DNA from: Gammaproteobacteria bacterium
GTDB taxonomy: Bacteria > Pseudomonadota > Gammaproteobacteria > Arenicellales > Poriferihabitantaceae
DNA: 64,000 bases
Assembly (NCBI GenBank): GCA_030432755.1
Contig: JAUILZ010000007.1
Location: forward strand, 1-64,000
Direction of reading: 5' to 3'
Position 1 is the stretch's first letter, and every line of letters begins with the position of its first letter. Shown piece after piece: positions 9,040 through 18,215 of the stretch. Made by a program: the position numbers and the translations under genes. The notes below the pieces were generated by a model. It made no database searches. It was not told the DNA's origin and worked only from the letters and a program-made list of their open reading frames with translations.

Positions 9040-10200
9040 TCAGGTGTTCGTTTCCAGGTCCGCCAGCGGGTGTTCACCCGGCCAGCGTGGCCTGAGCAGT
9101 TCGTCGATCAGGTCCGCCCCGGCGTCTGCGAGGCTGGCCGGCTCCCAGCGCGGCTTCCTGTCTTTCTCGATGATCAGGGCGCGGATGCCTTCCATGAAGT
9201 CGCCATGGGCGCTGCATCCCAGGGCCGCGGCGTACTCGGTCCGCAGCACTTCCGCGAAGCTCGCGCCGACGAGGCGCTCCTGCAGGGCCCAGGTCATCAG
9301 CACGGAGCTGGGTGCGCCACTCGCCAGGGCCGCCGCATGGGGCGCGGCCCATTCGTCTGTTTCGGCATAGGCGGCAATCGCGTCGGCGGCCTCGGAAGGC
9401 GTGGCCGATCCGGCAATGCGGGTGAGATCGGCGAACCGCGGCGCCAGCGCCGAAGAGCCGACCAGCGGCCAGTCGGCGGCGGCGTTCAGGTGACGGCGCA
9501 GCAGGGTATTGTCCCCGGCCGCCTCGCCCTGCCAGTCGAGCCCGGCCAGGCCCGCGAACACGTCGTCCCTGGCGTCCTGCTGGATGGGCAGGTCCGCCAT
9601 GCCGGCGAAGATGGCGTCCGCGGCGTTCATACGCGCGCCGGTCAGGCCCAGGTAGCGACCGATGCCGCCGGGCATGCGGCCGAGGTACCATGTGCCGCCC
9701 ACGTCGGGGAACAGTCCGATGGTGATTTCCGGCATCGCCATCATGCTACGTTCCGTCACCACGCGGTGGCGGGCCGCGCAGCCGACACCCACGCCGCCGC
9801 CCATCACGATGCCGTGCATCCAGCTCACGAAGGGCTTGGGATAATTGAAGATCCGGTGATTTAGCCGGTACTCGTGACTGAAGAATTTCTCGGCAAAGGC
9901 ATTGCGGCCGTTGCCGGCTTCACGCATCGCGGTGTAGAGAACCTGCAGGTCGCCGCCGGCGCAGAAGGCCTTGTCGCTACTCGCATCGAGCCAGACGGCC
10001 GCGACCGCCGTATCGTTCCGCCAGGCGATCAGTTGCGCATCCAGCGCATCGATCATCTCGAGCGAGAGTGCGTTGAGGGAGGACGGGCTGTCCAGCGTGG
10101 CGACGCCGATGCCGAAACCGCCGCGCGCGGGCTCGACGCGGAACCGGATGGGCGCGTGGGTGGTATCCTCGGTCCCGGTCCCGCTCACTGGCCCTTCCAT
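9040..10200 (-). CDS. 3-hydroxyisobutyryl-CoA hydrolase (HIBCH type)
   Basis: A 386-residue crotonase-fold protein of the length typical of HIBCH rather than of plain enoyl-CoA hydratases (about 260). It frees 3-hydroxyisobutyrate from its CoA ester. The oxyanion hole lies in AFCAGGD (78-84) and MGGGVGVG (133-140); the catalytic pair is E158 and D166 in MPEITIGLFPDVGG. Its start overlaps the end of the enoyl-CoA hydratase gene by 16 bases, consistent with coupled translation, and mmsB follows after 13 bases. Confidence 0.92.
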   Translation of the reverse strand: MEGPVSGTGTEDTTHAPIRFRVEPARGGFGIGVATLDSPSSLNALSLEMIDALDAQLIAWRNDTAVAAVWLDASSDKAFCAGGDLQVLYTAMREAGNGRNAFAEKFFSHEYRLNHRIFNYPKPFVSWMHGIVMGGGVGVGCAARHRVVTERSMMAMPEITIGLFPDVGGTWYLGRMPGGIGRYLGLTGARMNAADAIFAGMADLPIQQDARDDVFAGLAGLDWQGEAAGDNTLLRRHLNAAADWPLVGSSALAPRFADLTRIAGSATPSEAADAIAAYAETDEWAAPHAAALASGAPSSVLMTWALQERLVGASFAEVLRTEYAAALGCSAHGDFMEGIRALIIEKDRKPRWEPASLADAGADLIDELLRPRWPGEHPLADLETNT

Positions 10201-10958
10201 TCCGGCGCGCGCTTTTCCAGGAAGGCGCTCACGCCCTCGGCCTGGTCTTGCGTGTCGAAAAGGCCGAGGAACAGTTCACGCTCACGCGGCAGCGCCTGCG
10301 CGGAATCCGCGCGCGCGGCATGGATCAGGGACTTGCAGGCCGCGACGCTGCCCGGGCTCTGGCGATCGACCTTGCCGGCCAGCGCCAGCGCGGCCTCGAC
10401 GGACTGACCGGTTTCCACCACTTCCTCGACGAGGCCGATGCGCAGCGCGGTCTCGGCGTCCACGTGCTCGCCACAGAGGATGATGCGCTTGGCCCAGGCC
10501 TCGCCTACGGCATGGGCCAGCCACTGGGTGCCGCCGGCGCAGGGCAGCAGGCCCACGGAACCTTCCGGCAGGGCGAGCTGGGCATGGGATTCGACGATCC
10601 GGATATCGCAGGCCAGCGCCGCTTCCAGGCCGCCGCCCATGGCATAGCCGTTGATCGCCGCGATGCTCACACCGCGGAAGGCGGCGAGGGATTCGAAGGC
10701 CTCGCCGAAGGCGCGCGCCATGTCGGCGCCGGCGACCTTGCCACCTTCGGCAAAGGTCTTCAGGTCGGCGCCCGCGCTGAAGAACTTCGGTCCCTGCCCG
10801 GTCAGCACCAGGGCGCGGATGCCCTCGTCGCTTTCCAGTTCCCCGACCAGGTCGCGCAGGCCGCGCAGCGACTCCAGCTTCCAGGTATTGGCGGGCGGGT
10901 TGTTGATGGTGACCAGCGCGGTGCTGCCGCGCTTGTCGAGGTCGAGCAGTTCGGTCAT
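10185..10958 (-). CDS. Enoyl-CoA hydratase (valine pathway)
   Basis: A 257-residue crotonase. The motifs FFSAGADL (59-66) and AMGGGLE (106-112) form the oxyanion hole, and E112 and E132 (LPEGS) correspond to the two catalytic glutamates of rat crotonase. In this cluster it most likely hydrates methacrylyl-CoA, between the acyl-CoA dehydrogenase and HIBCH. It starts in an ATGA overlap with the stop of the dehydrogenase gene. Broader short-chain enoyl-CoA activity is possible. Confidence 0.9.
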   Translation of the reverse strand: MTELLDLDKRGSTALVTINNPPANTWKLESLRGLRDLVGELESDEGIRALVLTGQGPKFFSAGADLKTFAEGGKVAGADMARAFGEAFESLAAFRGVSIAAINGYAMGGGLEAALACDIRIVESHAQLALPEGSVGLLPCAGGTQWLAHAVGEAWAKRIILCGEHVDAETALRIGLVEEVVETGQSVEAALALAGKVDRQSPGSVAACKSLIHAARADSAQALPRERELFLGLFDTQDQAEGVSAFLEKRAPEWKGQ

Positions 10959-12115
10959 GACAGCGATTCCGTTGAATCCTGGTCGAGCAGGTTGCGCGCG
11001 ATGATCACGCGCATGATTTCGTTGGTGCCTTCCAGTATCTGGTGCACGCGCACGTCGCGCAGCAGCCGCTCCAGCGGGTACTCGCGGATGTAGCCATAGC
11101 CGCCGTGCAGTTGCAGGGCGTCGTTGCAGATGGAAAAGCCCAGGTCGGTGGCGAGGCGTTTCGCCATGGCGCAGAACGTGGTGGCGCCGGGATGGCCACC
11201 GTCGAGCTTGCTGGCCGCCAGGCGCACCATCTGTCGCGCCGCCACCAGCTCGGTGACCATGTCGGCCAGCTTGAACTGCAGCCCCTGGAACTCGGCCAGC
11301 GTTCGACCGAACTGCCTGCGCTCCTTCATGTAGCGCTGGGCCGCATCCACGGCGCCCTGCGCCGCGCCCACCGAGCAGGTGGCAATGTTGATGCGCCCGC
11401 CGTCGAGTCCTTTCATGGCGATCTTGAAGCCCCCGCCTTCCTCGCCGAGCCGGTTGGCAGCCGGGACCTCGGCATTGTCGAAGCTGATGGTGCGGGTGGG
11501 CTGGCTGTTCCAGCCCATCTTGGTCTCCTTCTTGCCGTAGCTGATGCCGGGGGTATCGGCGGGCACGGCAAAGGTGGTGATGCCGCGCGCGCCGTCATCC
11601 GAGGTGCGCGTCATCACCACGAGCCAGTCGGTGGAGCCGGCGCCGGAGATAAAGGCCTTGCTGCCGGTCAGGCGATAGACGTCGCCGTCGCGCTCGGCAC
11701 GGGTGCGCAGGGAGGCCGCGTCCGAGCCGGCGCCCGGTTCGGTCAGGCAGTAGGAGGCGAGCTTTTCACCGCTGGCGAGCTGCGGCACCAGGGTTTCGGC
11801 CAAATCGGACTGCGCCCAGTTCGCCACCATCCAGGTCGCCATGTTGTGGATGGTGATGTAAGCCGCGGTGGACGGGTCGATGCGCGCCATCTCCTCGAAG
11901 ATGATGGTCGCGTCCAGGCGCGAGAGGCCGAGGCCGCCGAGGGCCTCGGGGGTGTACACGCCGCAGAAGCCGGTCTCGCCGGCGTGGCGGATCTGCTCTA
12001 CCGGAAAATGGCCGGTCTCGTCCCAGTCCGCCGCATGGGGGCCGAACTCCTGCTCCGCGAACCTGCGCGCCGTTTCACGAAAGGATCGCTGGTCGTCGGA
12101 AAGCTCGAAATCCAT
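10955..12115 (-). CDS. Acyl-CoA dehydrogenase, probably isobutyryl-CoA
   Basis: A 386-residue FAD acyl-CoA dehydrogenase. Family marks are CLTEPGAGSD (FAD/substrate contact), KAFISGAG, ERRQFGRTLAEFQ, ALQLHGGYGYI and the catalytic glutamate E362 in ILEGTNEIMRV. Position between mmsA and the methacrylyl-CoA hydratase points to isobutyryl-CoA as substrate (ACAD8-like), although 2-methyl-branched substrates may overlap. Electrons would go to ETF, which is not in the window. Starts 20 bases after mmsA ends. Confidence 0.9.
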   Translation of the reverse strand: MDFELSDDQRSFRETARRFAEQEFGPHAADWDETGHFPVEQIRHAGETGFCGVYTPEALGGLGLSRLDATIIFEEMARIDPSTAAYITIHNMATWMVANWAQSDLAETLVPQLASGEKLASYCLTEPGAGSDAASLRTRAERDGDVYRLTGSKAFISGAGSTDWLVVMTRTSDDGARGITTFAVPADTPGISYGKKETKMGWNSQPTRTISFDNAEVPAANRLGEEGGGFKIAMKGLDGGRINIATCSVGAAQGAVDAAQRYMKERRQFGRTLAEFQGLQFKLADMVTELVAARQMVRLAASKLDGGHPGATTFCAMAKRLATDLGFSICNDALQLHGGYGYIREYPLERLLRDVRVHQILEGTNEIMRVIIARNLLDQDSTESLS

Positions 12116-12134
12116 GCCACGCGCTGTCCGCGGT

Positions 12135-13664
12135 TCAGCCGAGCTTGATGGTGGTGTTCACCCCGCTGCTCGCGGCGTCATCGAACCAGCGCGAGGTCAC
12201 GGTCTTGGTCTGGGTGTAGAACTGGATCACCTGCTTGCCGTAGGGACCGAGATCGCCGAGCTTGGATCCGCGCGAACCGGTGAACGAGAACAGCGGCACC
12301 GGCACCGGGATCGGCACGTTGATCCCCACCTGGCCGACGTCGATTTCCTCCTGGAACCTGTGCGCGGCCGCGCCGGACTGGGTGAAGATCGCCACGCCAT
12401 TGCCATTGGGATTGGCGTTGACGATGTCGATCGCCTCGTCCAGCGACTCCGCCGACAGGACGACCAGCACCGGTCCAAAGATTTCCTCGTCGTAGATCTT
12501 CATGCCGGGTTTGACGCCGGAAAAGATGGTCGGGCCGACAAAATTACCGCTGGCATAGGCATCCGACACGGTCGGCCGGCGGCCGTCGAGTTCCAGCGTT
12601 GCGCCCTCGTTCTTGCCCTGTTCGATCAGGCCTTCCACCCGACCGAGTGCGGCGGGGGAGATCAGCGGTCCGACGTCCGTGCCCGCCTCGTGGCCTGCGT
12701 CGACCCTGAGGGCTTTCGCTTTCTCCACCAGGTCGGGAATCCAGTTGCCTGCCTCGCCCACCATGACGGCCACGGAGATCGCCATGCAGCGCTGGCCGGC
12801 GGCGCCAAAGGCCGCGCCCGCCAGGTTGTTGAGCGTCTGTTCCCGGTTGGCGTCCGGTAGCACGACGGCATGGTTCTTGGCGCCCATCATGCACTGCACG
12901 CGCTTGCCGGCCTGGCTGGCACGATGATAGACGTGGGTGCCCACGCGGGTGGAACCGACGAAGGAGACCGCCCTGATGTCCGGGTGGTCGCAGATGGCGT
13001 TGACGATGTCCGGCCCGCCATGCACCACGTTGAGCACGCCCGCGGGAATGCCGGCTTCCAGCGCCAGTTCCGCCAGGCGCATGATCACCATCGGATCCTG
13101 CTCGGAGGGTTTGAGGACGAAGGTGTTGCCGGTGACGATCGCCATCGGGAACATCCACAGCGGAATCATGGCCGGGAAGTTGAACGGCGTGATCCCCGCG
13201 CAGACGCCCAGCGGTTGCTGGAGGGTGTAGGTATCCACACCGCTGGCCACGTTGTGGGCCAGTTCACCCATCTGCAGGGTGCCGATGTTGGCGGCATGCT
13301 CGACCACTTCCAGGCCGCGGAACACGTCGCCCTCGGCGTCCGGCAGGGTCTTGCCCTGCTCGGCGGTGAGGATCGCCGCGAGTTCCTTCATGTTCTCCCG
13401 GATCAGCTGCTGGTACTTGAGAAAGATGCGGGCGCGGGTGCCGATCGGGGTCTTGCGCCAGGTCTTGAAAGCCCCGGCGGCCGCGGCCACGGCGGCATCG
13501 AGCTCCGCGGTAGTGGCAAACGGCACCTGCGCAAGAACCTCCTGGTTGGCCGGGTTGATGACATCGCGCCAGTCGTTGCTCTGCGAATCGACAAACACGC
13601 CGTCGATCAGCAGTTTGACCTTGGGAACAACGGCCGCGACAGGTTTGACGGCAGTCTGGGTCAT
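12135..13664 (-). CDS. mmsA: Methylmalonate-semialdehyde dehydrogenase (CoA-acylating)
   Basis: A 509-residue ALDH-superfamily enzyme that converts methylmalonate semialdehyde to propionyl-CoA, the last step of valine catabolism. It shows [13 protein letters not shown], the NAD-site FVGSTRVG and the catalytic cysteine in [11 protein letters not shown] (about residue 293); [16 protein letters not shown] near the C-terminus is typical of MmsA. ATG 13664 is chosen; ATG 13679 is in frame and possible. It is the promoter-proximal gene of the cluster. Confidence 0.95.
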   Translation of the reverse strand: MTQTAVKPVAAVVPKVKLLIDGVFVDSQSNDWRDVINPANQEVLAQVPFATTAELDAAVAAAAGAFKTWRKTPIGTRARIFLKYQQLIRENMKELAAILTAEQGKTLPDAEGDVFRGLEVVEHAANIGTLQMGELAHNVASGVDTYTLQQPLGVCAGITPFNFPAMIPLWMFPMAIVTGNTFVLKPSEQDPMVIMRLAELALEAGIPAGVLNVVHGGPDIVNAICDHPDIRAVSFVGSTRVGTHVYHRASQAGKRVQCMMGAKNHAVVLPDANREQTLNNLAGAAFGAAGQRCMAISVAVMVGEAGNWIPDLVEKAKALRVDAGHEAGTDVGPLISPAALGRVEGLIEQGKNEGATLELDGRRPTVSDAYASGNFVGPTIFSGVKPGMKIYDEEIFGPVLVVLSAESLDEAIDIVNANPNGNGVAIFTQSGAAAHRFQEEIDVGQVGINVPIPVPVPLFSFTGSRGSKLGDLGPYGKQVIQFYTQTKTVTSRWFDDAASSGVNTTIKLG

Positions 13665-13703
13665 GGCAATACCACGCATACGGGAGGGAAAGTGAACCTA
13701 CGA

Positions 13704-13731
13704 ATTATTCACAGAAAGGCGGTCCTGTAAA
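13704..13731 (-). promoter_or_regulatory. Sigma70-type promoter of the valine operon
   Basis: On the minus strand TTTACA (13731-13726) and AATAAT (13709-13704) are spaced by 16 bases; each matches the consensus hexamer in 5 of 6 positions. It would start transcription near 13697, giving a leader of about 30 nt before mmsA at 13664. The region is shared with the divergently transcribed DUF3500 gene. Confidence 0.6.
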
Positions 13732-13854
13732 CCGCTCGCACGCCCGGTACGCCGGGCCACGCCAATTCGCGCAGACCCCGGGGGGACAACCATCAACGGC
13801 CCGTCCCGGATATGCGTGGACGGCATGTCCGTGACAAAATGCCCGACCCTGCCG

Positions 13855-14841
13855 ATGAAGCCAATCGGAATGCCACGGATTGTTCTCCTCACCCTGGTCG
13901 CCCTGTTTCCGGCGATCTCCGTCGCTCATCCTTCCACGCTGCCTGTCGACGAGCAGGCGAACGCCTGGCTCGAGTCTTTTACGCCTGAGGCTCGCGGGAA
14001 AGCCACCTTCTCTTTCGACGACCCCGAGCGCTACCGTTTTCGCTGGACGCCAGGTCAGCGGGAGGGGGTGAAACTCGACGAACTGGACGACGCCCAGCGC
14101 CATGCCCTGCGCGATCTCCTGCGCACGGTGCTGAGCGAGGCCGGGGCGAACAAGGTGGACGCCATCATTGCCACCGAGGCGGCCCTCGGCGTGCTCACCA
14201 ACGCGACGTCATATCGCGACCCGGAGAAATACTGGACCGCGATCTTCGGTAACCCGGGGGAGGCCAACTGGGGCCTGCGCTTCGAGGGCCATCACCTGTC
14301 GGTGAACCTGACCTTCTCCGGCGCGAAGATCGTCTCTGGCTCGCCCCTGTTCCTCGGCGCCAATCCCGAGACCGTGCCCTCGGGTCCGGACGCGGGGCTG
14401 CGTGCCCTGGCCGGCGAAGTGGACCTGGCCCGGGAGCTGTACCTGTCCCTCGACGAGAAACAGCGCGAGGTCGCCCGCGGAAGCGAGGAGTGGTTCGTGG
14501 GGTTCCTGACCTCGGCGGGAGAGCGGCGCGCCAACCTCGGCAAGCCCGCCGGGATCGCTGCCACCGCGCTGAACGATGACCAGAAGGAAGCGCTACGTCG
14601 CGTGATCGCGGTCTACGTGGAATCCATCGCCCCCGGTTACGCGGCGCCCTACCTCGAGCGCGCCTTCGCCGAGGAATGGCCCGACCTGCGTTTCTTCTGG
14701 GAAGGGTCAGAAGAGCCGGGCAAGGACTACTACTACCGCATCGCCGGCAAGCGCCTCCTGATCGAGCACGAGAACCGTTCCGGCGGCACTCACGTGCACG
14801 CGGTCTGGCGCGACGCGGAGGCGGATTTCGGCGGGATGTAG
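13855..14841 (+). CDS. Exported DUF3500-family protein
   Basis: A 328-residue protein with an N-terminal signal peptide (hydrophobic stretch MPRIVLLTLVALFPAISVAH) and a DUF3500-type body: WGLRFEGHHLSVNL, SPLFLGANPETVPSGPDAGLRAL, and a terminal HVHAVWRDAEADFG. DUF3500 proteins are common in marine and soil bacteria; some are related to heme- or copper-linked gene sets but no activity is proven. ATG 13855 leaves a normal signal peptide; ATG 13870 is an alternative. It is monocistronic, divergent from the valine operon and convergent with the helicase gene. Confidence 0.82.
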   Translation: MKPIGMPRIVLLTLVALFPAISVAHPSTLPVDEQANAWLESFTPEARGKATFSFDDPERYRFRWTPGQREGVKLDELDDAQRHALRDLLRTVLSEAGANKVDAIIATEAALGVLTNATSYRDPEKYWTAIFGNPGEANWGLRFEGHHLSVNLTFSGAKIVSGSPLFLGANPETVPSGPDAGLRALAGEVDLARELYLSLDEKQREVARGSEEWFVGFLTSAGERRANLGKPAGIAATALNDDQKEALRRVIAVYVESIAPGYAAPYLERAFAEEWPDLRFFWEGSEEPGKDYYYRIAGKRLLIEHENRSGGTHVHAVWRDAEADFGGM

Positions 14842-14870
14842 CGAGGAGGCGCTGGCCGGAATTCGCAGGA

Positions 14871-17800
14871 TCAGTCGTAGTGAAGCAGCCTGCCCAGCAT
14901 CGGGTAGTAGAGCGCGGCTCTCGCCGGGCTTCCTTCCAGCGCTTGCAGGATGGTGGTGTAGCGCATCATCGTGTTCCGGTAGCGTTCCCGCTCCGCCGCG
15001 AGGAAGGCATCCAGCGTTGCCTCGTCGTCGTGGCGGCTCGACTTGAAATCGAGCACCCAGCGGATGCCATCGCCGTCGCGAAAGGTGCGGTCGAGTACGA
15101 CGTTGCGTATAGCACCCTCCTCGATTCCGGTGAGCGCCCATTCCGTGCGGATGTCTTCATGCCGCGCAGAGAATATCCACGCCGCCTGCGCGTCCCGCTG
15201 AACCCGGGACAGCGCGGATTCCACGTGCGCCAGCGCCTCGTCAAGCTGGCTTGCCGCCAGGCCGTTTTCCCCGAGGAACCTCCGCCAGCGGCTCCGGTCC
15301 CTCTCGGAGAACGTATTGCCCTGCCAGGCATCCCAGCCAGTCCGGTCGATGAACTGCAATTCCTGGTGGATCACGATTCCCGCGATTCGGGCGGATTCGC
15401 GCGCCCAATCGAACTCAATGGCCTCCGCCTCCTTCGCGCGGCCCGGTTCGAGTTGCGCGCGGGGAACTGGTGAGGGCAGGTCGGGGAGGGTCCAACCGGC
15501 ATCCAGGCGCACCAGCTTCGACGGTTTGGTCGTTCCGGTTGTCTCGTCAGGGGACGGCGGCTCCGTCCAGCGATCCAGCGCTTGCTGGAAGTCGGCATCC
15601 ATCGCGGGCCAGAGCAGGGCCAGCAACGACGAAGACGCCGGTGGGCTCGGCACCTCACCCTTCGTGTTCGGCCTGGCGCTGCCGAAAAGGTGTAATCGCC
15701 GCCGGGCACGGGTGCAGGCGACGTAGAGAAGACGACTCCTCTCGTTGCGCTGCTGCTCCTTCTCCAGCTCGGTGAGGTAGTCGTAGACAGGGCTCGTCTC
15801 GTTGCTGTGCGCTCTCGGGGCGATCAGGAGGCGATCCGGCAGGCGCTTCCAGCGTAGCAGCGGTTTGCTGTCCCCCATGGAGACACGGTGCAGACCCGGC
15901 AGGACAACGGTATCGAATTCCAGGCCCTTGGCGCCGTGGATGGTCATCAGCTTGACCCGCTCATCCCGGTGATGTTCAGCGTAGAGATCGGCGATGGCGG
16001 TCTGTAACGACTCGGCGTGGATCGCGAGGCCTTCGTTCTCCATCGTTTTTACCAGTGCGACCAGCTGGCTGCAGTTGTCCAGGTCATCGGTCTCCACCAC
16101 CGCGGGGCCGCCGAGGCGCAACCAGCAGGCCTCCAGGTTGCGGGACAGCGGCAGCCGCGCGCGGTCCTTGAGACCCTGCGTCACCACGTTCCGGGTCTTT
16201 TCGATCCGCCGGCGGGAATCCGCGGGCAGTCGCGCGAGTCTGTCTTCGTCGCCGAGCGCGGCCAGCACCGGGTTTTCTCCACCCTCGCCGACAAGACAGA
16301 TGAGTTCATCCAGCGTGGCGCCGGCCCACGGCGCGCGCAGCAGGCCGAACCAGGCCACGTCATCCGCCGGCTGCGCCAGGACCCCGGCGAGCGCCAGCAG
16401 GTCCTGCACCGCCTGGCGCTCGCCCAGGTGCTCCAGCTTCAGGCCCTGGAACGGGATCTGGCGGTCGTTCAACTGCTCCACGATATGCGCGAGATGCCCG
16501 CGCGAGCGTCCCAGCACCGCGATCTCCCCGTCCGGGAATTCCTCCAGCGTGCGCGCGATACAGTCCACCACTTCCACGGCCTCGGTCACGTGGTCGCGGC
16601 GGATCGCGGCATGCATTGTGACCCCTGCCCCGTCGTCCGGCGGTCGGAAAGCGCTGGCCGCGGTGTATTCCACGGCGCCGTGGACCACGCTGCGACGTGC
16701 CGGCATCACCTGGGGGAAGGCCTGGTTGAACCAGTTGACAAGCTCCGGCGCCGAGCGAAAGTTGGATTCGAGGTTGAGCCTCTCCGGCAGGACGTCGTCG
16801 ATTCCGTGGTCCTGGACGGTCATGAAATTCCCCACCTCCGCTTCGCGGAAGCGGTAGATCGACTGCATCGGGTCGCCGACGAGAAACAGGCTGCGGCCGT
16901 CGTCCGGCTGCCAGCCCGCCAGCAGCTTGCGCAACAGCTCGATCTGTCCGGTCGAGGTGTCCTGGAACTCGTCCATGAGGATATGGCGGAGCTGGTAGTC
17001 CAGCGCCAGGCCGAGGTCCGAGGGATCGTCGCCGCCTCCCAGCGCCATGTCCGCGCGCTGGGAAATCTCGGTGAAGTCGGCGCTGTGCTCGGCCTTGAAC
17101 TGCAGCCGAAGCTCCGCCGCCGCCACCGGCAGCAGGGTCAGCAATGCATCGATGTTCTCCCACTCGGTATCGCTGATCTGCGGATCCGGCAGGATGCTGA
17201 CCCGTTGCCAGGCCTGTACCTGTCCCGGATCGTCCGCCAGCGCCTCCAGCAATGCGGACATGCGTTGCTTGGTTTCCTTCTCGTCTGGCGGAAAGCCGAT
17301 AGTCCTGTCGAGACGCTTGCGCACGGTCTGGTCATTCGTCAGCAGCAGGAACGCGAGTCCCCGCCAGTGATCGACCTGCCAGCAGTCCGGCTCGGGAAAG
17401 CCGACGCTGGAAATCCAGGGAGCCAGCTTTTCCAGGGTGTTGGATTTCGCGTTGTTTTCGGGACGCTGGACCTGTTGGGCTGCCAGGGTGGCGGACCTTG
17501 CCAGCTCCTGTCGCCAGCCTGGGTCCATTTGCCTATGGCAGTCCCGCAACGTGTCATTGATGGTTTCCTGCCACCAGCCCTCGAACTGCGCGCGGTCATG
17601 GCTGCGCAGGATATGCATCCAGCGGTCGCGTCCGTCCAGCATGTCCGCGAGCAGGGTCTGGGCAAGCGTGCGATTGGCGTCGACCAGGCGCAGCAGGCGG
17701 GCGCAGGCACCGGCCAGTTCCGGCCGCTGCCTGTCCTCCACCAGTTGCAACGTGACGTCCGCTGCTGCCTGGTAGAGCTGATCCGCATTCTCCATCGGCA

Positions 17801-18215
17801 CGGGGACGCCGCCGAAGCGCGCCGACCAGGGCATCCGCCGCACCAGTTCCTGGCAGAAGCTGTCGATGGTCTGGACCCTGAGTCGACGAGGATTGGCTGC
17901 GAGGCTCCAGCCCAGCTCCGCGTCCCGCGCGGCGGCGGCGCGGGCCAGTTCCAGGGTTTCCCCATCGGCAGGTTTCCTGCCGTCGGAGTCGAGCCCATCG
18001 AGCGCGAACACGATGCGCTGTCGCATCTCCGCGGCGGCCTTGCGGGTGAAGGTGATCGCGAGTATCTGTTCCGGCGCGTCAACGGTGGCCAGCAGGCGGA
18101 GATACCGGCGCACCAGGAGCCCGGTCTTGCCGGATCCCGCCGGCGCCTGGACGATGAAGGACGCCCCCGGGTCGAGGGCGCGCTCGCGGCTGGGCTGGTC
18201 GACGGGTTCAGTCAT
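14871..18215 (-). CDS. AddA/RecB-like UvrD helicase-nuclease
   Basis: A 1114-residue superfamily 1A helicase with a C-terminal PD-(D/E)XK nuclease, the AddA architecture used in double-strand-break end resection. Walker A is APAGSGKT (24-31); motif Ia AITFTRKAAAEMR follows; motif II is MDEFQDTS, motif VI LLYVACTRARRRL. The nuclease domain shows VIHQELQF and WVLDFKSS. ATG 18215 overlaps the end of the upstream gene by eight bases (ATGACTGA), indicating coupled translation with its AddB-like partner. Such pairs are an alternative to RecBCD; no Chi site can be assigned. Confidence 0.92.
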   Translation of the reverse strand: MTEPVDQPSRERALDPGASFIVQAPAGSGKTGLLVRRYLRLLATVDAPEQILAITFTRKAAAEMRQRIVFALDGLDSDGRKPADGETLELARAAAARDAELGWSLAANPRRLRVQTIDSFCQELVRRMPWSARFGGVPVPMENADQLYQAAADVTLQLVEDRQRPELAGACARLLRLVDANRTLAQTLLADMLDGRDRWMHILRSHDRAQFEGWWQETINDTLRDCHRQMDPGWRQELARSATLAAQQVQRPENNAKSNTLEKLAPWISSVGFPEPDCWQVDHWRGLAFLLLTNDQTVRKRLDRTIGFPPDEKETKQRMSALLEALADDPGQVQAWQRVSILPDPQISDTEWENIDALLTLLPVAAAELRLQFKAEHSADFTEISQRADMALGGGDDPSDLGLALDYQLRHILMDEFQDTSTGQIELLRKLLAGWQPDDGRSLFLVGDPMQSIYRFREAEVGNFMTVQDHGIDDVLPERLNLESNFRSAPELVNWFNQAFPQVMPARRSVVHGAVEYTAASAFRPPDDGAGVTMHAAIRRDHVTEAVEVVDCIARTLEEFPDGEIAVLGRSRGHLAHIVEQLNDRQIPFQGLKLEHLGERQAVQDLLALAGVLAQPADDVAWFGLLRAPWAGATLDELICLVGEGGENPVLAALGDEDRLARLPADSRRRIEKTRNVVTQGLKDRARLPLSRNLEACWLRLGGPAVVETDDLDNCSQLVALVKTMENEGLAIHAESLQTAIADLYAEHHRDERVKLMTIHGAKGLEFDTVVLPGLHRVSMGDSKPLLRWKRLPDRLLIAPRAHSNETSPVYDYLTELEKEQQRNERSRLLYVACTRARRRLHLFGSARPNTKGEVPSPPASSSLLALLWPAMDADFQQALDRWTEPPSPDETTGTTKPSKLVRLDAGWTLPDLPSPVPRAQLEPGRAKEAEAIEFDWARESARIAGIVIHQELQFIDRTGWDAWQGNTFSERDRSRWRRFLGENGLAASQLDEALAHVESALSRVQRDAQAAWIFSARHEDIRTEWALTGIEEGAIRNVVLDRTFRDGDGIRWVLDFKSSRHDDEATLDAFLAAERERYRNTMMRYTTILQALEGSPARAALYYPMLGRLLHYD

